17,951 nt of DNA from CAMBDR01 sp046597185 (GCA_046597185.1 JBKJLF010000228.1:1-17951); one strand, 5' to 3'. Shown: positions 1 to 7,476, counted from the first letter of the stretch. A program made the numbers and translations. The notes: generated by a model from the letters alone, not told the origin.

Positions 1-93
1 TGGCTATGGAGTAGTTTAAGTTAAGTAAAAGTACTACGGAATGTTAATATTTGTTAAATTTTTTAACAATAAACGCTAGCCGCCAACCATCAG
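1..93. other. AT-rich left edge with a perfect 8-bp hairpin
   Basis: This is an AT-rich stretch left of the recognisable Rhs sequence. It contains a perfect inverted repeat, TTGTTAAA at 51-58 and TTTAACAA at 62-69, around a 3-nt loop. The composition differs sharply from the GC-rich Rhs sequence that begins around 94. The frame of the Rhs fragment is closed by a TAA at 70-72, so the Rhs gene has no more than a few codons upstream of 94. This suggests a recombination or insertion junction between about 73 and 100. No promoter could be assigned. Confidence 0.4.
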
Positions 94-1093
94 ATGGGCG
101 AGTACGCGTATGACGCCTTCAACCGCCGCATTGCCAAGCGAGTAGCGCGGGAGCAGTTCGACAAGGCAACAGGCAAGCTGGTGAAGCGCACTGTTGCTAC
201 CGCCTTCTTCGTGTGGGATGGCGACGTACTGCTGCAAGAAATCGACGGCGGTAACGCCAAGACCACCACCTATGTCTGCGAGCCGGAAAGCTTTGTACCA
301 CTGGCGCGGATGGAATCCGACGAGGCTGAGGAAACCTACGCCAAGGGCACAGTGTACTTCCCCCACGTCGGCGACTGGGACATGCCCTCGGTTAGAAACC
401 TAGCGCAAGCGCATGTGCGGGCGTGGGAGCGCGCGCAAGGCGAGCAGGCGCATGCGCATACACGAGGGATGCGCGGGCGGCAGGTGGATGCGCAGGCGGG
501 CAAGGATCGGCGGCATTTTTATCAGTGTGACCATCTGGGCACGCCGCTGGAGCTGTTTGACCGCGATGGCAATGCCGTGTGGGCGGCGAAGTACAAGGCG
601 TGGGGCGGAATTTGGGAGATGGAAGTGGCGCAAGTGAGCCAGCCGCTGCGGTTTCAGGGGCAATACTTGGCGGATTCAAGCATCAAGTGCAACACTAAAT
701 TTAATAACAGTACTCTCATCCTACTAGTAATGCCTCATCCACGCACTAGGGCGCTGCCCCAGCCCCCGCACTGCCGTGGGCAGCGGCTAAGGAAAAAACG
801 GGAAGCCAAGCAGTGGTCCGTACACTCACAATTTGTGGAAAAAGCAACCCTTTACTGCGTCAAAAGTATACCTGTTGGCTGCGATTGTTGGCTTAAGGCA
901 AAACGGGTGTTGCACTTGGTTTTTGAGTCTGCCCTTTGATGATGAGACCGGATTGCATTATAATCGGCATCGGTATTATGACCCGGATGCGGCGCGGTTT
1001 ATTACACAAGATCCGATTGGGTTGATGGGTGGGGATAATGTATATCAATTTGGGTCAAATCCTGTCGATTGGATTGATGCACTTGGTTTTTGA
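94..1093 (+). pseudogene. Rhs-repeat protein, carboxy-terminal core fragment, interrupted by an insertion element
   Basis: This is the end of the beta-cocoon core of an Rhs/YD-repeat protein, the family that encapsulates polymorphic toxins delivered to neighbouring cells. Visible Rhs motifs are YAYDAFNRRIAKRV at the start, YQCDHLGTPLELFDRDGNAV, then LRFQGQY. After the break comes FDDETGLHYNRHRYYDP, then RFITQDPIGL and NPVDWIDALGF. The two parts lie in different frames because a 265-bp element sits at 669-933. Removing it together with one copy of the CTT target repeat joins caatac to tttgatgat and restores the single frame QYFDDETG. No toxin tip follows: the frame stops at 1091-1093, directly after the hinge. 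The amino-terminal bulk is also missing, because the frame is closed at 70-72. It is therefore a doubly truncated remnant. Family assignment is secure. Confidence 0.9.
669..933. mobile_element. 265-bp MITE-like element with IS30-type ends, no transposase
   Basis: The element is bounded by imperfect 27-bp terminal inverted repeats at 669-695 and 907-933. The inner 12 bp (CAAGTGCAACAC at 684-695 and its complement at 907-918) are identical, and 18 of the outer positions match over the 23 bp examined. Direct repeats of CTT flank it at 666-668 and 934-936. Excision restores the Rhs frame exactly, which fixes both boundaries. No open frame resembling a transposase fits inside. The interior holds a 7-bp stem, GCTGCCC with GGGCAGC (about 753-784). 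The CAAGTGCAACAC-type end and 3-bp target duplication resemble IS30-family elements; that family call comes from memory of typical ends, without a database match. It is either a MITE or an internal deletion derivative, mobilised in trans. Confidence 0.8.
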
Positions 1094-1100
1094 GTCTGCC
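1078..1100. repeat. Third, partial copy of the element's right terminus
   Basis: These 23 bases are identical to 911-933, the outer 23 bp of the right inverted repeat of the element at 669-933. The copy overlaps the last codons of the Rhs fragment and supplies its stop (gca ctt ggt ttt tga, read as ALGF and stop). The inner four bases of the repeat and any left end are absent. It may be a solo end left after a second insertion followed by deletion. Alternatively, the Rhs hinge codons, which already resemble the IS end, may have been used as a target or recombination site. Confidence 0.7.
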
Positions 1101-1259
1101 ATACCTCACCCCCATCATATCCTTACCAAATTACCCGTCAAACGAATTTGGCAAGGTTGGCCTGTTTTTAACAAAGTTGCATCATACGATTTTTGCTGCG
1201 TAACCGAATTGGGGGGCGTACACTTGACCCGGTTCGGTCATAACCACGTGTCAAAAGCC

Positions 1260-2522
1260 TCACGCCGATTCAAAACTCACCACCCGATTGCGCCCACCCT
1301 CTTTGGCTTCATACAAGGCATGATCCGCCTTGGCCAACAGTTGCACCGCAATCGTTTCAATCGATTCATGGCGGTCGTTGTCGGTGAGTGAGGCAATGCC
1401 AATGGAAATGGAAATCGGAATCGGGTTGCTGTGACTGATGGCAAATAGGGTATTGGCCACGCTGGCGCGTATCCGTTCGGCCACTACCATGGCGCTGTTT
1501 AAATCGGTATTGGCGAGTAGCGCGACAAACTCTTCGCCGCCAAAGCGGGCCAGCGCATCGGATTGGCGTAGCTCGGTTTTAATCCGGTGCGCAGTTTCTC
1601 GTAATACTTCATCCCCCGCCAAATGGCCCAGCGTATCGTTGACTTGCTTGAAATGATCAATATCCAGATACAGACAAGAGAGCGCATGACCATGACGCCG
1701 TGCGCGTGCCGCTTCTTCCGGTAAGCGTCGATCAATATAGCGTCGGTTGTAAACGCCAGTGAGTGCATCGGTTAAGCCGATATACTTCAATAATTCATTG
1801 CTGATCACGTTTTCCAGGCTGATCGCAATAATCGAGGCCATATGTTTGATAAAGTCGGTGCCAAGGCCCGGATAAAAGCGCTCCTCATCCATGCTGCCCA
1901 AATTGAGGGTGCCGATCAAATGGCGATTGCGCACCAGCGGCAAAATGGCAATACTATGCGGTTGCAGCAAGTGCGGCGGGAACTGCGCCGCATGCTGGCC
2001 TGCAGCAAATAGCCCCATCACCGGTTGCAAAACCAGATTCGGTGGTTCTGCTGAGACCATAAAAATCGCGCTTAACTCGGATAAGGTTTCAATAAATTGC
2101 AATTGCGGAAACTGATCAAGCTGGACCCCCAAATTATTCATCACGTGATGAATGTCGCCATTTTCATCCAGCAGGTTGAGCGTGACCAGATCCAGGTCCG
2201 AAACCTGACGCAAGGTATTGAGGATGCGGTCCAATAAATCTGGAAAGCTGGCACTGCTGATAAGTTCCAGATCAAACGCCTGGTGGCGTTGCATGATGTC
2301 ATTATTGCGCTGGGCCTCGGTTTTGAAGGCGTGCAATTGCTCGCGCAACCAGCGGTTTTCTTCACGCAGTGCGGCATTTGACTCAGGCAGCGGTTGCAGG
2401 TCGGGGTCAACCAGCGTTTGCGGCAGTTCGGCGACGGGGTGCGTCATAGTGGTTAAAGTCAATGCGGTCAAGGAGCGGGTTAATCGGGGTAATCGGCTTA
2501 ATCGGGTAAAGTCTGGTTGCAT
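1260..2522 (-). CDS. Diguanylate cyclase, DUF484/GAF-like sensor plus GGDEF
   Basis: This is a predicted cytoplasmic enzyme making cyclic di-GMP from two GTP. Residues about 48-80 form a hydrophilic heptad-like helix (LREENRWLREQL), a probable dimerising coiled coil. Residues about 85-235 read as a DUF484/GAF-like sensor (LELISSASFPDLLDRILNTL, then ILPLVRNRHLIGTLNLGS). The GGDEF domain starts at LTDALTGVYNRRY (250-262), carries the metal-binding YLDIDHFKQVND and has the active-site GGEEF at 328-332. The product-inhibition I-site RQSD lies five residues before it (319-322), so both catalysis and feedback look intact. No membrane segment or EAL domain is seen. The start at 2522 gives 420 residues; an in-frame ATG at 2447 (MTHPVAEL) is a credible alternative, since neither start has a strong ribosome site and the first 25 residues are low complexity. 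The sensed signal is unknown. Confidence 0.93.
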   Translation of the reverse strand: MQPDFTRLSRLPRLTRSLTALTLTTMTHPVAELPQTLVDPDLQPLPESNAALREENRWLREQLHAFKTEAQRNNDIMQRHQAFDLELISSASFPDLLDRILNTLRQVSDLDLVTLNLLDENGDIHHVMNNLGVQLDQFPQLQFIETLSELSAIFMVSAEPPNLVLQPVMGLFAAGQHAAQFPPHLLQPHSIAILPLVRNRHLIGTLNLGSMDEERFYPGLGTDFIKHMASIIAISLENVISNELLKYIGLTDALTGVYNRRYIDRRLPEEAARARRHGHALSCLYLDIDHFKQVNDTLGHLAGDEVLRETAHRIKTELRQSDALARFGGEEFVALLANTDLNSAMVVAERIRASVANTLFAISHSNPIPISISIGIASLTDNDRHESIETIAVQLLAKADHALYEAKEGGRNRVVSFESA

Positions 2523-2531
2523 ACTAACTTG

Positions 2532-2551
2532 AGTTGCAGCTCATCGCAACT
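2532..2551 (-). other. Small hairpin in the leader of the diguanylate cyclase
   Basis: AGTTGC at 2532-2537 and GCAACT at 2546-2551 form a perfect 6-bp stem with an 8-nt loop, ten bases upstream of the minus-strand start at 2522. It could mask the start region in the transcript, but no partner motif supports a function. Confidence 0.25.
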
Positions 2552-2603
2552 TGTGCTTGTAATTAGCATGATTTCAAGGCAATAAAAAGTCTAAAAATAC
2601 GAC

Positions 2604-2619
2604 AATTGGCTCACCAATT
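2604..2619 (-). terminator. Candidate terminator after the MOSC gene
   Basis: Read on the minus strand, a 6-bp stem (AATTGG and CCAATT, 4-nt loop) lies about 35 bases past the MOSC stop. It is followed within a few bases by a T-rich stretch (tattttta). The stem is short and AT-rich, so this is a weak intrinsic terminator candidate. A second 5-bp stem (CAGCC/GGCTG) lies between it and the stop codon. Confidence 0.35.
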
Positions 2620-2655
2620 TGCCTTTGCAGCCTTGTTGGCTGTGGCGGTTTTACA

Positions 2656-3507
2656 TCAAAATGCCAAACGCATCTCAAGCTTTTGACCGACCCGTAACAT
2701 TTGCCCTTGGCCCGATTGCACCACGCAATTCACGCCAAAGCTGATGGCATCGTCAAGAATGGGGTTGGCGCGATAGGTTTGTAAAATATCCATCGGGTCG
2801 GGGCCGACTTCGCCTGTGGCTTGATCAACCGCAGGTAAAGTGCAGCGCGAACAAGGTTTAACCGGCTTGATGATCAGCTCGCCAGAAACAAAATCGGCGG
2901 CGTAATCTTCTTCAAATGCGGCGCAATCGCTCACGACAATATTTGGACGGAAGCGATCCATCGGTAAGGCAGCGCGGCCCTGGGCAATGAGTTTTTGATT
3001 TAAATCATCCAGCGATGCCTGAGAAATGACCAATAAAGGGTAACCGTCGGCAAACAAGGTGGGGGCTTGAATGTCCCCTGTCCACTTGGCCTTGGCGTAG
3101 CGTTTGGCATCGACATGAAAGCGTACCAGGCGGCATTGGGTGTCCAGTGCTTTGGAAAACCAGGTGGCGCATAAATCACCGCAGTCAAAAGCCAAAATCG
3201 TGTCATCCCAGACTCCCACGTCCAGCCGTGGCGTGCTGTCGGGGTCGGGTAAATCCAGCGCCAATTCGAGCGGCAGCATGCCGGGGGCGCGTAATTCCAG
3301 CACATCGCCCTTGAAGCGCGGTTGAATCAAGGCCATTTTAGGATGGGTGCGTTGGGTTAGGGCGACATTTTGTTCGTCAATTACCATCCATTCACGGTCG
3401 TAAATCAGTTCACTGTTTAAGCCAGCCTCGGTAATTTGGGCCTGACTTAAGTTGATGCTGCCACAGGATTTGATCGGGTATAGCGTCAGGGCGGTAATAA
3501 TAGGCAT
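2656..3507 (-). CDS. MOSC-domain protein, YcbX-like without the ferredoxin domain
   Basis: This is a MOSC (molybdenum cofactor sulfurase C-terminal) family protein. The amino-terminal MOSC_N beta-barrel begins with the family hallmark LYPIKSC (residues 9-15). The MOSC domain carries MDRFRPNIVV (about 183-192) and KPCSRCTLPAVD (about 217-228), including the conserved cysteine region thought to handle sulfur or cofactor. E. coli YcbX, the closest well-known relative, has an added carboxy-terminal [2Fe-2S] domain and takes part in detoxifying N-hydroxylated bases. Here the protein ends at about 283 residues after the MOSC domain, so any electron donor must be separate. I chose the start at 3507 (MPIITALTLYPIK) because homology begins there; the frame can be extended to 3549 but the extra 14 residues look unconserved. 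The substrate is not predictable. Confidence 0.88.
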   Translation of the reverse strand: MPIITALTLYPIKSCGSINLSQAQITEAGLNSELIYDREWMVIDEQNVALTQRTHPKMALIQPRFKGDVLELRAPGMLPLELALDLPDPDSTPRLDVGVWDDTILAFDCGDLCATWFSKALDTQCRLVRFHVDAKRYAKAKWTGDIQAPTLFADGYPLLVISQASLDDLNQKLIAQGRAALPMDRFRPNIVVSDCAAFEEDYAADFVSGELIIKPVKPCSRCTLPAVDQATGEVGPDPMDILQTYRANPILDDAISFGVNCVVQSGQGQMLRVGQKLEMRLAF

Positions 3508-3582
3508 AATGGTAACGGTGAGCGTGGGAAGAAAAGCACATATTATCAACCAAAATCAGCGCAACATCGTAAAAAATGATGC

Positions 3583-4716
3583 TTAAACCAGGATATTTTT
3601 ATTAATCGCCTTGATATCGGTCACACCGCACAACGCCATCGTGGTATCGAGTTCGGCGCGGATAATCTGCAAGCTCTTGCCAACCCCCGCTTCGCCCATG
3701 GCAGCCAGCCCATATAAAAAGGCGCGCCCAATCAACACCCCCTTGGCCCCCAGCGCGAGTGCGCGCAGCACGTCTTGCCCGCTGCGGATGCCGCTATCGA
3801 AATAGACTTCCAACTCATGGCCCACGGCGTCCACAATGGCGGGCAGGGCGCTAATGCTGGAGGGCGCACCGTCCAATTGGCGGCCACCGTGGTTGGAGAC
3901 GACAATGGCATCGGCCCCATGCTGGCGTGCCAGTTTGGCATCGTCCACATCCATAATCCCTTTTAAAATCAATTTGCCGCCCCATTGCTGCTTAACCCAG
4001 GCCACATCGTCCCAGCACAGGGTGGGGTCGAATTGTTGGACATTCCAGGCCGCCAGCGATGTGATGTCGGTGATGCCTTCGACATGGCCGACGATATTGC
4101 CAAAATGGCGGCGCGAGGTGTTGAGCATGCCCCAGCACCAGGCGGGTTTTGTGAGCAGATTCAACAGATTGCCGATAGTCGGTTTGGGCGGCGCGGACAA
4201 GCCATTCTTAATATCCTTGTGGCGTTGCCCCAGCACTTGTAAATCCAGCGTCAGCACCAGGGCCGAGCATTTGGCTTGTTTGGCGCGTTGAATCAAGCGG
4301 CGCATAAAGTCCCGGTCGCGCATCATATATAGTTGAAACCAAAATGGCTGGCTGGTATGGTTGGCAATATCTTCAATCGAACAGATGCTGACGGTTGATA
4401 GCGTAAAGGGTACGCCAAACGCCTGCGCCGCCTTGGCCGCCAGAATTTCGCCATCGGCATGCATCATGCCCGCCATGCCGGTAGGGGCCAAGGCCACCGG
4501 CATGGTGACAGCTTGGCCCAGCATGTGGCTGGTCAGATTGCGATGCTCAATATTAATCGCCACTCGTTGGCGAAATTTGATGGCGGACAAATCGGCGCTA
4601 TTGGCGCGGTAGGTGTCTTGGGTCCAGGAACCGGCATCGACGTAATCATAAAACATGCGCGGCATGCGTTTTTGGGCGAGGACTCGCAAATCTTCGATAT
4701 GGGTAATCACAGGCAT
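3583..4716 (-). CDS. lldD: FMN-dependent L-lactate dehydrogenase family (LldD-like alpha-hydroxyacid dehydrogenase)
   Basis: This 377-residue protein, the normal length for LldD, oxidises an L-2-hydroxyacid to the 2-oxoacid with FMN, passing electrons to the respiratory chain in LldD proper. Visible elements are MFYDYVDAG (21-29) with the active-site tyrosine region, PVALAPTGMAG (73-83, FMN site), FQLY (127-130), TLDLQ with Asp158, LKG with Lys252 at the flavin, and SNHGGRQLD (274-282) with the catalytic base His276 and substrate-binding Arg279. All expected catalytic positions are present. A strong ribosome site, AAGGAGG, lies 4 nt before the ATG. The gene starts 9 bp after the stop of the Lrp-type regulator gene, so the two form an operon divergent from hppD. 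That context raises an aromatic hydroxyacid such as 4-hydroxyphenyllactate as an alternative substrate. Sequence alone favours lactate dehydrogenase; the substrate call is uncertain. Confidence 0.9.
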   Translation of the reverse strand: MPVITHIEDLRVLAQKRMPRMFYDYVDAGSWTQDTYRANSADLSAIKFRQRVAINIEHRNLTSHMLGQAVTMPVALAPTGMAGMMHADGEILAAKAAQAFGVPFTLSTVSICSIEDIANHTSQPFWFQLYMMRDRDFMRRLIQRAKQAKCSALVLTLDLQVLGQRHKDIKNGLSAPPKPTIGNLLNLLTKPAWCWGMLNTSRRHFGNIVGHVEGITDITSLAAWNVQQFDPTLCWDDVAWVKQQWGGKLILKGIMDVDDAKLARQHGADAIVVSNHGGRQLDGAPSSISALPAIVDAVGHELEVYFDSGIRSGQDVLRALALGAKGVLIGRAFLYGLAAMGEAGVGKSLQIIRAELDTTMALCGVTDIKAINKNILV

Positions 4717-4725
4717 GATGCCTCC

Positions 4726-5247
4726 TTACAGTGAAATGAGTGGCAAGGCGGTGGTATCTTTAATGCGCTGCAAGGCAAAGCTGGATTTTACATCCAGCAC
4801 CGCCGGGTGGCGCAACAAGGTAATCATCATGAATTGCGAAAAATGATCCATATCCTTAACCTGTACCCGTAGCAAATAATCCATTTCGCCGGTCATGGCA
4901 TAACAGGCCACCACTTCCGGCCAATTCGCCACTGAGGCGGCAAAATCGGCGCGCGGCGAAGTGGTGTTGTTGCGCGCACTCGCCATGCTGGCGTTGCCCG
5001 GGTTATCGCTATGTTTTTCCAAGCGGACATTGACATAAGCCAGTAAACCGAGTCCAATCTTATCAGGGTCAAGCAAAGCCACATATTGCCGAACCACCCC
5101 CGCATCTTCCAGCCGCTTAATACGGCGCAAGCAGGGTGACGGTGAGAGGTTTACCTTTTCGGCGATTTCCTGGTTGGAAAGCCGTCCATCGGTCTGCAAA
5201 ACGCCCAAAATTTTCAGGTCAATTTTGTCTAAATCAACTTTGGTCAT
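4726..5247 (-). CDS. Lrp/AsnC-family transcriptional regulator
   Basis: This is a 173-residue feast/famine regulator. The winged helix-turn-helix is at residues 1-50 (VDLDKIDLKILGVLQTD, then LSNQEIAEKVNLSPSPCLRRI), followed by a RAM ligand-binding and oligomerisation domain (VVACYAMTGEMDYLLRVQV, about 112-130). These proteins normally bind amino acids and act as dimers to octamers. I chose the ATG at 5247 because AAGGAG lies 5 nt upstream; a longer frame to 5334 would read through the promoter region. Residues about 80-102 are a polar stretch rich in Asn, Ser and Thr that looks like an insertion relative to the usual ~150-residue family length. It precedes lldD by 9 bp and is divergent from hppD, so it is the natural candidate to control both, perhaps responding to tyrosine, phenylalanine or a branched-chain amino acid. 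The effector is unknown. Confidence 0.92.
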   Translation of the reverse strand: MTKVDLDKIDLKILGVLQTDGRLSNQEIAEKVNLSPSPCLRRIKRLEDAGVVRQYVALLDPDKIGLGLLAYVNVRLEKHSDNPGNASMASARNNTTSPRADFAASVANWPEVVACYAMTGEMDYLLRVQVKDMDHFSQFMMITLLRHPAVLDVKSSFALQRIKDTTALPLISL

Positions 5248-5373
5248 AAAACTCCTTAATTTGGCGAATTGGCGCAATTTTCTATCAATATTTGTGATTT
5301 TACGGGAATTTTTTGAAATTTTCTGCTTTGCCATCGCGTTTATACTATTGCGTATTATTAATCAGGAGGATTT
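5248..5373. promoter_or_regulatory. Divergent promoter region between the Lrp-type gene and hppD
   Basis: This is 126 bp of AT-rich DNA between two divergent starts. On the plus strand a -10-like TATACT lies at 5341-5346 and a second one, TATTAT, at 5353-5358, the latter 19 bp after TTGCCA at 5328-5333; neither pair is ideal. The run around 5306-5322 (GGAATTTTTTGAAATTTTC) has the AT-rich, loosely symmetrical character of Lrp-family sites. hppD has a strong AGGAGGA ribosome site at 5364-5370. The minus-strand promoter could not be pinned down. Confidence 0.5.
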
Positions 5374-6489
5374 ATGGAATTTGCAACGTGGGACAACCCG
5401 ATGGGGACGGATGGTTTTGAATTTGTCGAGTACGCAGCGCCGGACCCCAAAGCCTTGGGTTCCCTGTTTGAAACCATGGGTTTTACCGCCATTGCACGTC
5501 ACCGCACCAAGGATGTCACTTTATATCGCCAGGGCGACATCAACTTCATCATCAATGCCGAACCCGATTCATTTGCGCAACGCTTTGCGCGCCAGCACGG
5601 CCAATGTGTGTGCGCCATCGCCATTCGCGTCAAGGATGCCGCTTTTGCTTACAAGCGCGCGCTGGAACTGGGTGCCTGGGGGTTTGATAATAAAACCGGC
5701 CCGATGGAATTGAATATTCCCGCCATCAAAGGCGTGGGCGATTCCTTAATCTATCTGGTGGACCGCTGGCAAGGTAAAGACGGGCGTGAACCCGGCAGTA
5801 TTGGCGATATCAGCATCTATGACGCCGACTTTGTCGCCATTCCCAATGTCAGTTCCAAACAATTTGGCCATGGCATGACTTATATCGATCACCTGACCCA
5901 CAATGTGCATCGTGGCCGCATGAAAGAATGGGCCGAATTCTATGAAAACCTGTTCAACTTCCGCGAAATTCGTTATTTTGATATTGCCGGGAAAATGACC
6001 GGCTTGAAATCCAAAGCCATGACTTCGCCTTGCGGCAAGATTCGCATCCCGATCAATGAATCGTCGGATGACAAATCGCAAATCGCCGAATATCTGGAAG
6101 AATACCATGGCGAAGGCATCCAGCATATTGCGCTGGGCACCGACGACATTTACAACACCGTGCAAATCATGAAAGATGGCGGTGTGGTATTCCAGGACAC
6201 CATCGAAACCTATTATGATTTGGTAGACCGTCGCTTGCCCGGCCATGGTGAAAATCTTGCTGAACTGCGCCGCCTGCGTATACTGATCGATGGCAAGAGT
6301 AGCGAAGCCGGGCGCGAATTGCTGTTGCAAATCTTTACCAACACCGTGATTGGCCCGATCTTCTTTGAAATTATCCAGCGCAAAGGTGATCAAGGCTTTG
6401 GCGAAGGCAATTTCCGCGCGCTGTTTGAATCGATTGAACTCGATCAAATCCGGCGCGGGGTACTCAAGGACGAGCGTGTTCCGGCCTGA
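5374..6489 (+). CDS. hppD: 4-hydroxyphenylpyruvate dioxygenase
   Basis: This enzyme converts 4-hydroxyphenylpyruvate and O2 to homogentisate and CO2, the committed step of tyrosine breakdown in the cytoplasm. The 371-residue protein has two vicinal-oxygen-chelate halves. The carboxy-terminal half supplies the Fe(II) facial triad: His173 in YIDHLTHNV, His251 in GIQHIALGTDD and Glu332 in FFEIIQRKG. The terminal signature GFGEGNFRALFESIELDQ closes the active site. Related hydroxymandelate synthases share the fold; the overall sequence and this tail favour the dioxygenase, but paralogue discrimination by single residues was not possible. The start has an excellent ribosome site (AGGAGGA, 3-4 nt spacing). 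The gene is divergent from the Lrp-type gene and is followed by a strong terminator, so it is probably its own transcription unit. hmgA, maiA and fahA, needed to finish the pathway, are not in the window. Confidence 0.96.
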   Translation: MEFATWDNPMGTDGFEFVEYAAPDPKALGSLFETMGFTAIARHRTKDVTLYRQGDINFIINAEPDSFAQRFARQHGQCVCAIAIRVKDAAFAYKRALELGAWGFDNKTGPMELNIPAIKGVGDSLIYLVDRWQGKDGREPGSIGDISIYDADFVAIPNVSSKQFGHGMTYIDHLTHNVHRGRMKEWAEFYENLFNFREIRYFDIAGKMTGLKSKAMTSPCGKIRIPINESSDDKSQIAEYLEEYHGEGIQHIALGTDDIYNTVQIMKDGGVVFQDTIETYYDLVDRRLPGHGENLAELRRLRILIDGKSSEAGRELLLQIFTNTVIGPIFFEIIQRKGDQGFGEGNFRALFESIELDQIRRGVLKDERVPA

Positions 6490-6501
6490 TCAGGGCAGCC
6501 A

Positions 6502-6529
6502 AAAAGAGCGGGTTTCGACCCGCTCTTTT
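6502..6529. terminator. Rho-independent terminator after hppD, UUCG tetraloop
   Basis: A perfect 12-bp stem (AAAAGAGCGGGT at 6502-6513 paired with 6518-6529) closes on the very stable TTCG tetraloop. It is flanked by A's on the left and T's on the right, so it can act on either strand. It begins 12 bp after the hppD stop. Confidence 0.93.
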
Positions 6530-6533
6530 AACA

Positions 6534-6561
6534 TTGAACTACGGTTTTCTGAAAATATTGC
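6534..6561 (+). promoter_or_regulatory. Candidate phhA promoter
   Basis: TTGAAC at 6534-6539 and TATTGC at 6556-6561 are 16 bp apart. They lie immediately after the hppD terminator and about 25 bp before the phhA start. The -10 match is modest. A separate promoter is expected here because the terminator uncouples the two genes. Confidence 0.4.
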
Positions 6562-6585
6562 ACATAACAAATGAGGAGTAACACC

Positions 6586-7476
6586 ATGGATAGCGCCACT
6601 CAAACCCAAGTCGATACCAGCGACTTTCTTGCCAATGTTGCCGCAAAATCGGATGGCGCAGCATTGCGTGGGAATTATTCCAAAATGGATGCGCAATATG
6701 TGGTGCAGCAGGATTGGGCTGCTTACACCGAGGCTGAGCATGCGTTGTGGCGCAGGCTGTATGCACGCCAAATGGCATTATTGCCGGGGCGTGCCTGCAA
6801 GGAGTTTATGGATGGATTGGAAACCATGCATGCGGCGGATGAAATTCCGCGTTTTGAAGAGACCAATCAAATTTTGTTTGCCAAAACCGGCTGGAAGTTG
6901 GTGGCGGTGCCGGGTTTGGTGCCGGATGATGTGTTTTTCACGCATTTGGCCAACCGCCGCTTCCCGGTGACGGTGTGGCTGCGCACGCCAGAGGAATTTG
7001 ATTACATTGTCGAGCCGGATGTGTTTCACGATTATTTTGGCCATGTGCCGCTGTTGTTTAACCCGATTTTTGCTGATCATTTGCAAGAATATGGCAAGGG
7101 TGGGTTGAAAGCGATGCGTCTGGGCGGCTTGCCGATGCTGGCGCGGCTGTATTGGTACACGGTGGAATTTGGTTTGATTCGGCAACCGGAAGGTTTGCGT
7201 ATTTTTGGCGCGGGGATTTTATCGTCCGGTGGCGAGGTGGAATATTCGCTTACCAGCAAGCAATCGCTGCATGTACCGCTTCAGGTGGAACGGGTGATGA
7301 ATACCTTGTTCAAGATCGATTCGTATCAAGAGACTTATTTTGTGATTGAAAGCTTCCAGCAATTGTTTGATGAAACCGCGCCGGATTTTACGCCGATGTA
7401 TGACAGGTTGAAGTTGCAGACGCCGTATCCGGCTAATACTTTGTTGGCGGGGGAGAGTAATTTGGCGTTGATCTGA
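6586..7476 (+). CDS. phhA: Phenylalanine 4-hydroxylase
   Basis: This is a tetrahydropterin- and iron-dependent aromatic amino acid hydroxylase that turns L-phenylalanine into L-tyrosine. The 296-residue protein is the bacterial catalytic core without the regulatory ACT domain of animal enzymes. The Fe(II) ligands are visible as His148 and His153 in EPDVFHDYFGHVPLL and Glu194 in YWYTVEFGL. VPGLVPDDVFFTHLANRRFP (about 108-127) is the typical pterin- and substrate-side region. I chose the ATG at 6586 because GAGGAG lies 6-7 nt upstream; an in-frame ATG at 6571 overlaps that ribosome site. Its tyrosine product, after transamination, feeds HppD encoded just upstream. The pterin recycling enzyme PhhB is not seen nearby. 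Confidence 0.96.
   Translation: MDSATQTQVDTSDFLANVAAKSDGAALRGNYSKMDAQYVVQQDWAAYTEAEHALWRRLYARQMALLPGRACKEFMDGLETMHAADEIPRFEETNQILFAKTGWKLVAVPGLVPDDVFFTHLANRRFPVTVWLRTPEEFDYIVEPDVFHDYFGHVPLLFNPIFADHLQEYGKGGLKAMRLGGLPMLARLYWYTVEFGLIRQPEGLRIFGAGILSSGGEVEYSLTSKQSLHVPLQVERVMNTLFKIDSYQETYFVIESFQQLFDETAPDFTPMYDRLKLQTPYPANTLLAGESNLALI

Noticed and set aside
1101..1259. Gap between the Rhs stop and the cyclase stop, with a 7-bp stem (1126-1132 and 1145-1151)
   Set aside because: The stem CCAAATT/AATTTGG has a 12-nt loop and no adjacent T-run, so I did not call a terminator. Nothing else is seen in this stretch.
1029..1391. 120-residue open frame after the Rhs fragment
   Set aside because: It begins inside the Rhs sequence in another frame and runs antisense into the GGDEF gene. 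The composition is not protein-like.
5746..6447. 233-residue minus-strand open frame opposite hppD
   Set aside because: It is antisense to a clearly functional dioxygenase, has no ribosome site and no recognisable domain; it is a shadow of codon bias.
5374..6489. hppD read as hydroxymandelate synthase, with the adjacent flavoenzyme as hydroxymandelate oxidase
   Set aside because: The sequence, especially GFGEGNFRALFESIELDQ and the pairing with phhA, fits tyrosine catabolism. There is no sign of a hydroxyphenylglycine pathway.
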